This document shows positions 5,202-6,719 of a stretch of 6,719 bases of DNA, one piece after another. Position numbers and translations under genes: made by a program. The first letter of the stretch is position 1, and every line of letters begins with the position of its first letter. Source of the stretch: Lentisphaerota bacterium (GTDB lineage Bacteria > Verrucomicrobiota > Lentisphaeria > Oligosphaerales > Oligosphaeraceae); the NCBI GenBank assembly GCA_012800565.1, contig JAAZIZ010000119.1, forward strand, positions 1-6,719. Reading direction: 5' to 3'. The notes beneath the pieces are model-generated. The model was not told the origin of the DNA. It worked only from the letters and a program-made list of their open reading frames with translations, and made no database searches.

Positions 5202-6719
5202 ATGTCGCATTTCGCCAAACTGACTCTGTCCTGCCTGTTGCTTACTGTCTGGACGACCTGTCTGGGCCAGAACTCGTTAGCCGAATTCACCCAGTTACCG
5301 CCGATTCAGGAAGAATTTTATGGCTGCGGGCCGCTGCTGCAGCCGGGGCAGACGTATTACATCAGCCCCCAGGGCGATGACAGCAACGACGGCTTGTCGC
5401 TGGAAAAGGCCTGGCGCAGCATAAGCCTGGCTACCCCGAAACTGCGGGCTGGCGACACCCTGCTGATTGCCGAAGGCGAGTATGATGAGAACGGTCGGGA
5501 AATCCATCTCAACGTCAAAGAAGGCTCCGATGCTTTCGATGAGAATTGCGGTCGGCCCGGTCGGCCTATCCGCGTACAGGCTCTGCCCGGGCACCGGGTG
5601 CTGGTCCGCGGCGGGATATTCCTGCCGGCGGAAAAACTGGCCGAGGGTCTGCGCTACACTTACCAGATACCGTGCGACAGGGACCAATTACACTGCATCT
5701 GGGAAGCCGGCACTCAGAATAAACTTGAGAACGCCGGTTCCCTGGCCAAGACCGAAGAACTGCCGGGAACATATTTTTATGACCAGAGCAAGAAGATGCT
5801 CTACGTGCGCTTCACCGGTGCCGCTCAGCCGGCCCGCCCCGGGGTCCGCATCCAGCGCAGCCGTGTGGCTCTGCGCATCAACGGCAGTTATATCCATCTC
5901 AAAGGTCTGTGGTTCGCCAATTATGGTGATGCTATCATTGTCCGCCCCAATTATAGTGAACCGGGAACGCGCAATTATGGCTCCAACCGAGTGCATCATG
6001 TGACGATCGAGGAGTGCGGTTTTTATGCCAACAGCACCGAGGGCATTCAAGCCATCGCCATGCAGTGGTGTTTATTCAAAAACAATTACGGCTGCAATAA
6101 CGCCCTGCGCGGCGGCATAATGATGCAGAACGAACAAGCCCAGGACAACCTGGCCATCGGCAATGTCTTCGGTTCCTGTCGCGATACCCGCCGACTGGAG
6201 GGAAACCATGTGCATTATCTGATCAGCCAATACGGCGGTGTCGGGCGGCGCAACCACATCATCAACAATATCCTTGACGATATCCGCTCTTTCCGCTGGA
6301 AACCGGTCTGCCCCGGCAGCCGCTTCGAGGGGAACTACCTGGCCGGAAATTTCTCTGTCGATTCCGGCATGACCACCCGGCTGGTCAACTCCCCGGAGGA
6401 GCGCCTGGTCTTGCGCCATAACCTCATCTACGGCAATATTTACTGGGGTGGAAATGACTTCGACAACAGCAAGACCACCATGGACCGTTACGATCCGGAC
6501 AAGGTCTTCGTGAACAACTATCTGGCCCGGCATAGTCAGAAAAATATGGATGCAGCACTTTTCGCCGATCCGTCATATTATGATTTTCGGCTGCAGGAAG
6601 GCAGCCCTCTGCGCGGTGCCGGTGTGGGTGGTCTGGATTTGGGCCTGCCGTCCTCCGGCGAAAGCTTGATACTCTATGCCGGCAATGGCGGGAATGACCA
6701 GAACCATGGCAATAGCGCA
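5202..6719 (+). CDS. Secreted right-handed parallel beta-helix protein, 3' end cut by window
   Basis: An open frame of 506 codons without a stop before the window edge. The N-terminus (MSHFAKLTLSCLLLTVWTTCLGQ) is a signal peptide. Cleavage after NSLA (A27) is plausible; the Cys at 20 has Trp-Thr-Thr before it, a poor lipobox. Residues 52-66 read YYISPQGDDSNDGLS, the entry motif of pectate-lyase-like (DUF1565-type) helices, followed by WRSI and AGDTLLIAEGEY. Helix rungs appear as short repeated strands with Asn ladders: INGSYIHLKGLWF (226-238), HHVTIEECGFYANS (265-278), HIINNIL (352-358), LVLRHNLIYGN (402-412) and VFVNNYLA (435-442). FADPSYYDFRLQEGSPLRGAG (454-474) resembles the closing segment of such domains. 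Family members are polysaccharide lyases, glycosidases or adhesins; no catalytic residues can be assigned, so the substrate is unknown. The last residues look like the start of a second module, so the full protein is probably much larger. Confidence 0.85.
   Translation, partial: MSHFAKLTLSCLLLTVWTTCLGQNSLAEFTQLPPIQEEFYGCGPLLQPGQTYYISPQGDDSNDGLSLEKAWRSISLATPKLRAGDTLLIAEGEYDENGREIHLNVKEGSDAFDENCGRPGRPIRVQALPGHRVLVRGGIFLPAEKLAEGLRYTYQIPCDRDQLHCIWEAGTQNKLENAGSLAKTEELPGTYFYDQSKKMLYVRFTGAAQPARPGVRIQRSRVALRINGSYIHLKGLWFANYGDAIIVRPNYSEPGTRNYGSNRVHHVTIEECGFYANSTEGIQAIAMQWCLFKNNYGCNNALRGGIMMQNEQAQDNLAIGNVFGSCRDTRRLEGNHVHYLISQYGGVGRRNHIINNILDDIRSFRWKPVCPGSRFEGNYLAGNFSVDSGMTTRLVNSPEERLVLRHNLIYGNIYWGGNDFDNSKTTMDRYDPDKVFVNNYLARHSQKNMDAALFADPSYYDFRLQEGSPLRGAGVGGLDLGLPSSGESLILYAGNGGNDQNHGNSA

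Noticed and set aside
5295..5687. Minus-strand open frames inside the beta-helix gene, also at 5688-6050 and 6072-6533
   Set aside because: All lie opposite a continuous coding frame with a signal peptide, Asn-rich helix rungs, a promoter and a ribosome site; none has its own motif.

Overview
The window most resembles a member of the Lentisphaerota (Victivallis/Lentisphaera-type bacteria, PVC superphylum). The main clue is a type II pseudopilin-like protein with the FTLIELLVVIAIIA N-terminus, a MLLPALSKAR continuation and a C-terminal FYDGHVE motif; this architecture is strongly expanded in Lentisphaerota and related PVC bacteria. Secreted SGNH hydrolases with a HEGYGGW block and very large secreted beta-helix proteins fit the same setting. 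The assignment is inferred from protein style, not from a marker gene.

Layout: four genes lie on the minus strand and one on the plus strand, diverging from a 218-bp intergenic region (4984-5201). In transcription order the minus strand carries a prepilin-type protein (4983-4183), a secreted two-domain SGNH/GDSL hydrolase (4138-2954), an OleD-like NAD(P)-dependent short-chain dehydrogenase (2905-1871), and a two-domain protein joining a class I amidotransferase-like Rossmann domain to a PHP (CehA/McbA-like) domain (1841-54). Gaps of 44, 48 and 29 nt suggest co-transcription. A good sigma70-like promoter overlapping the 3' end of the pilin gene suggests that the SGNH gene and those after it can also be transcribed on their own. 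To the right, a secreted right-handed parallel beta-helix protein starts at 5202 behind its own promoter and Shine-Dalgarno sequence and runs off the window. Its last visible residues look like the start of a second helix module.

The left edge (1-65) holds a 9-bp tandem repeat with a TCGGAC core, cut by the window edge, and a 9-bp perfect inverted repeat whose loop contains the stop codon of the PHP-domain gene.

Functionally, the envelope or secreted proteins (pseudopilin, SGNH esterase, beta-helix protein) are compatible with polysaccharide or surface work. The dehydrogenase and PHP-domain protein look cytoplasmic and have no obvious link to that role. No complete known pathway can be assembled from the window. 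The most notable points are the PHP domain with part of its expected metal-ligand set replaced, the OleD homologue with no oleA/B/C beside it, and the repeat structures at the left edge. I found no RNA genes, CRISPR arrays, transposases or integration sites.
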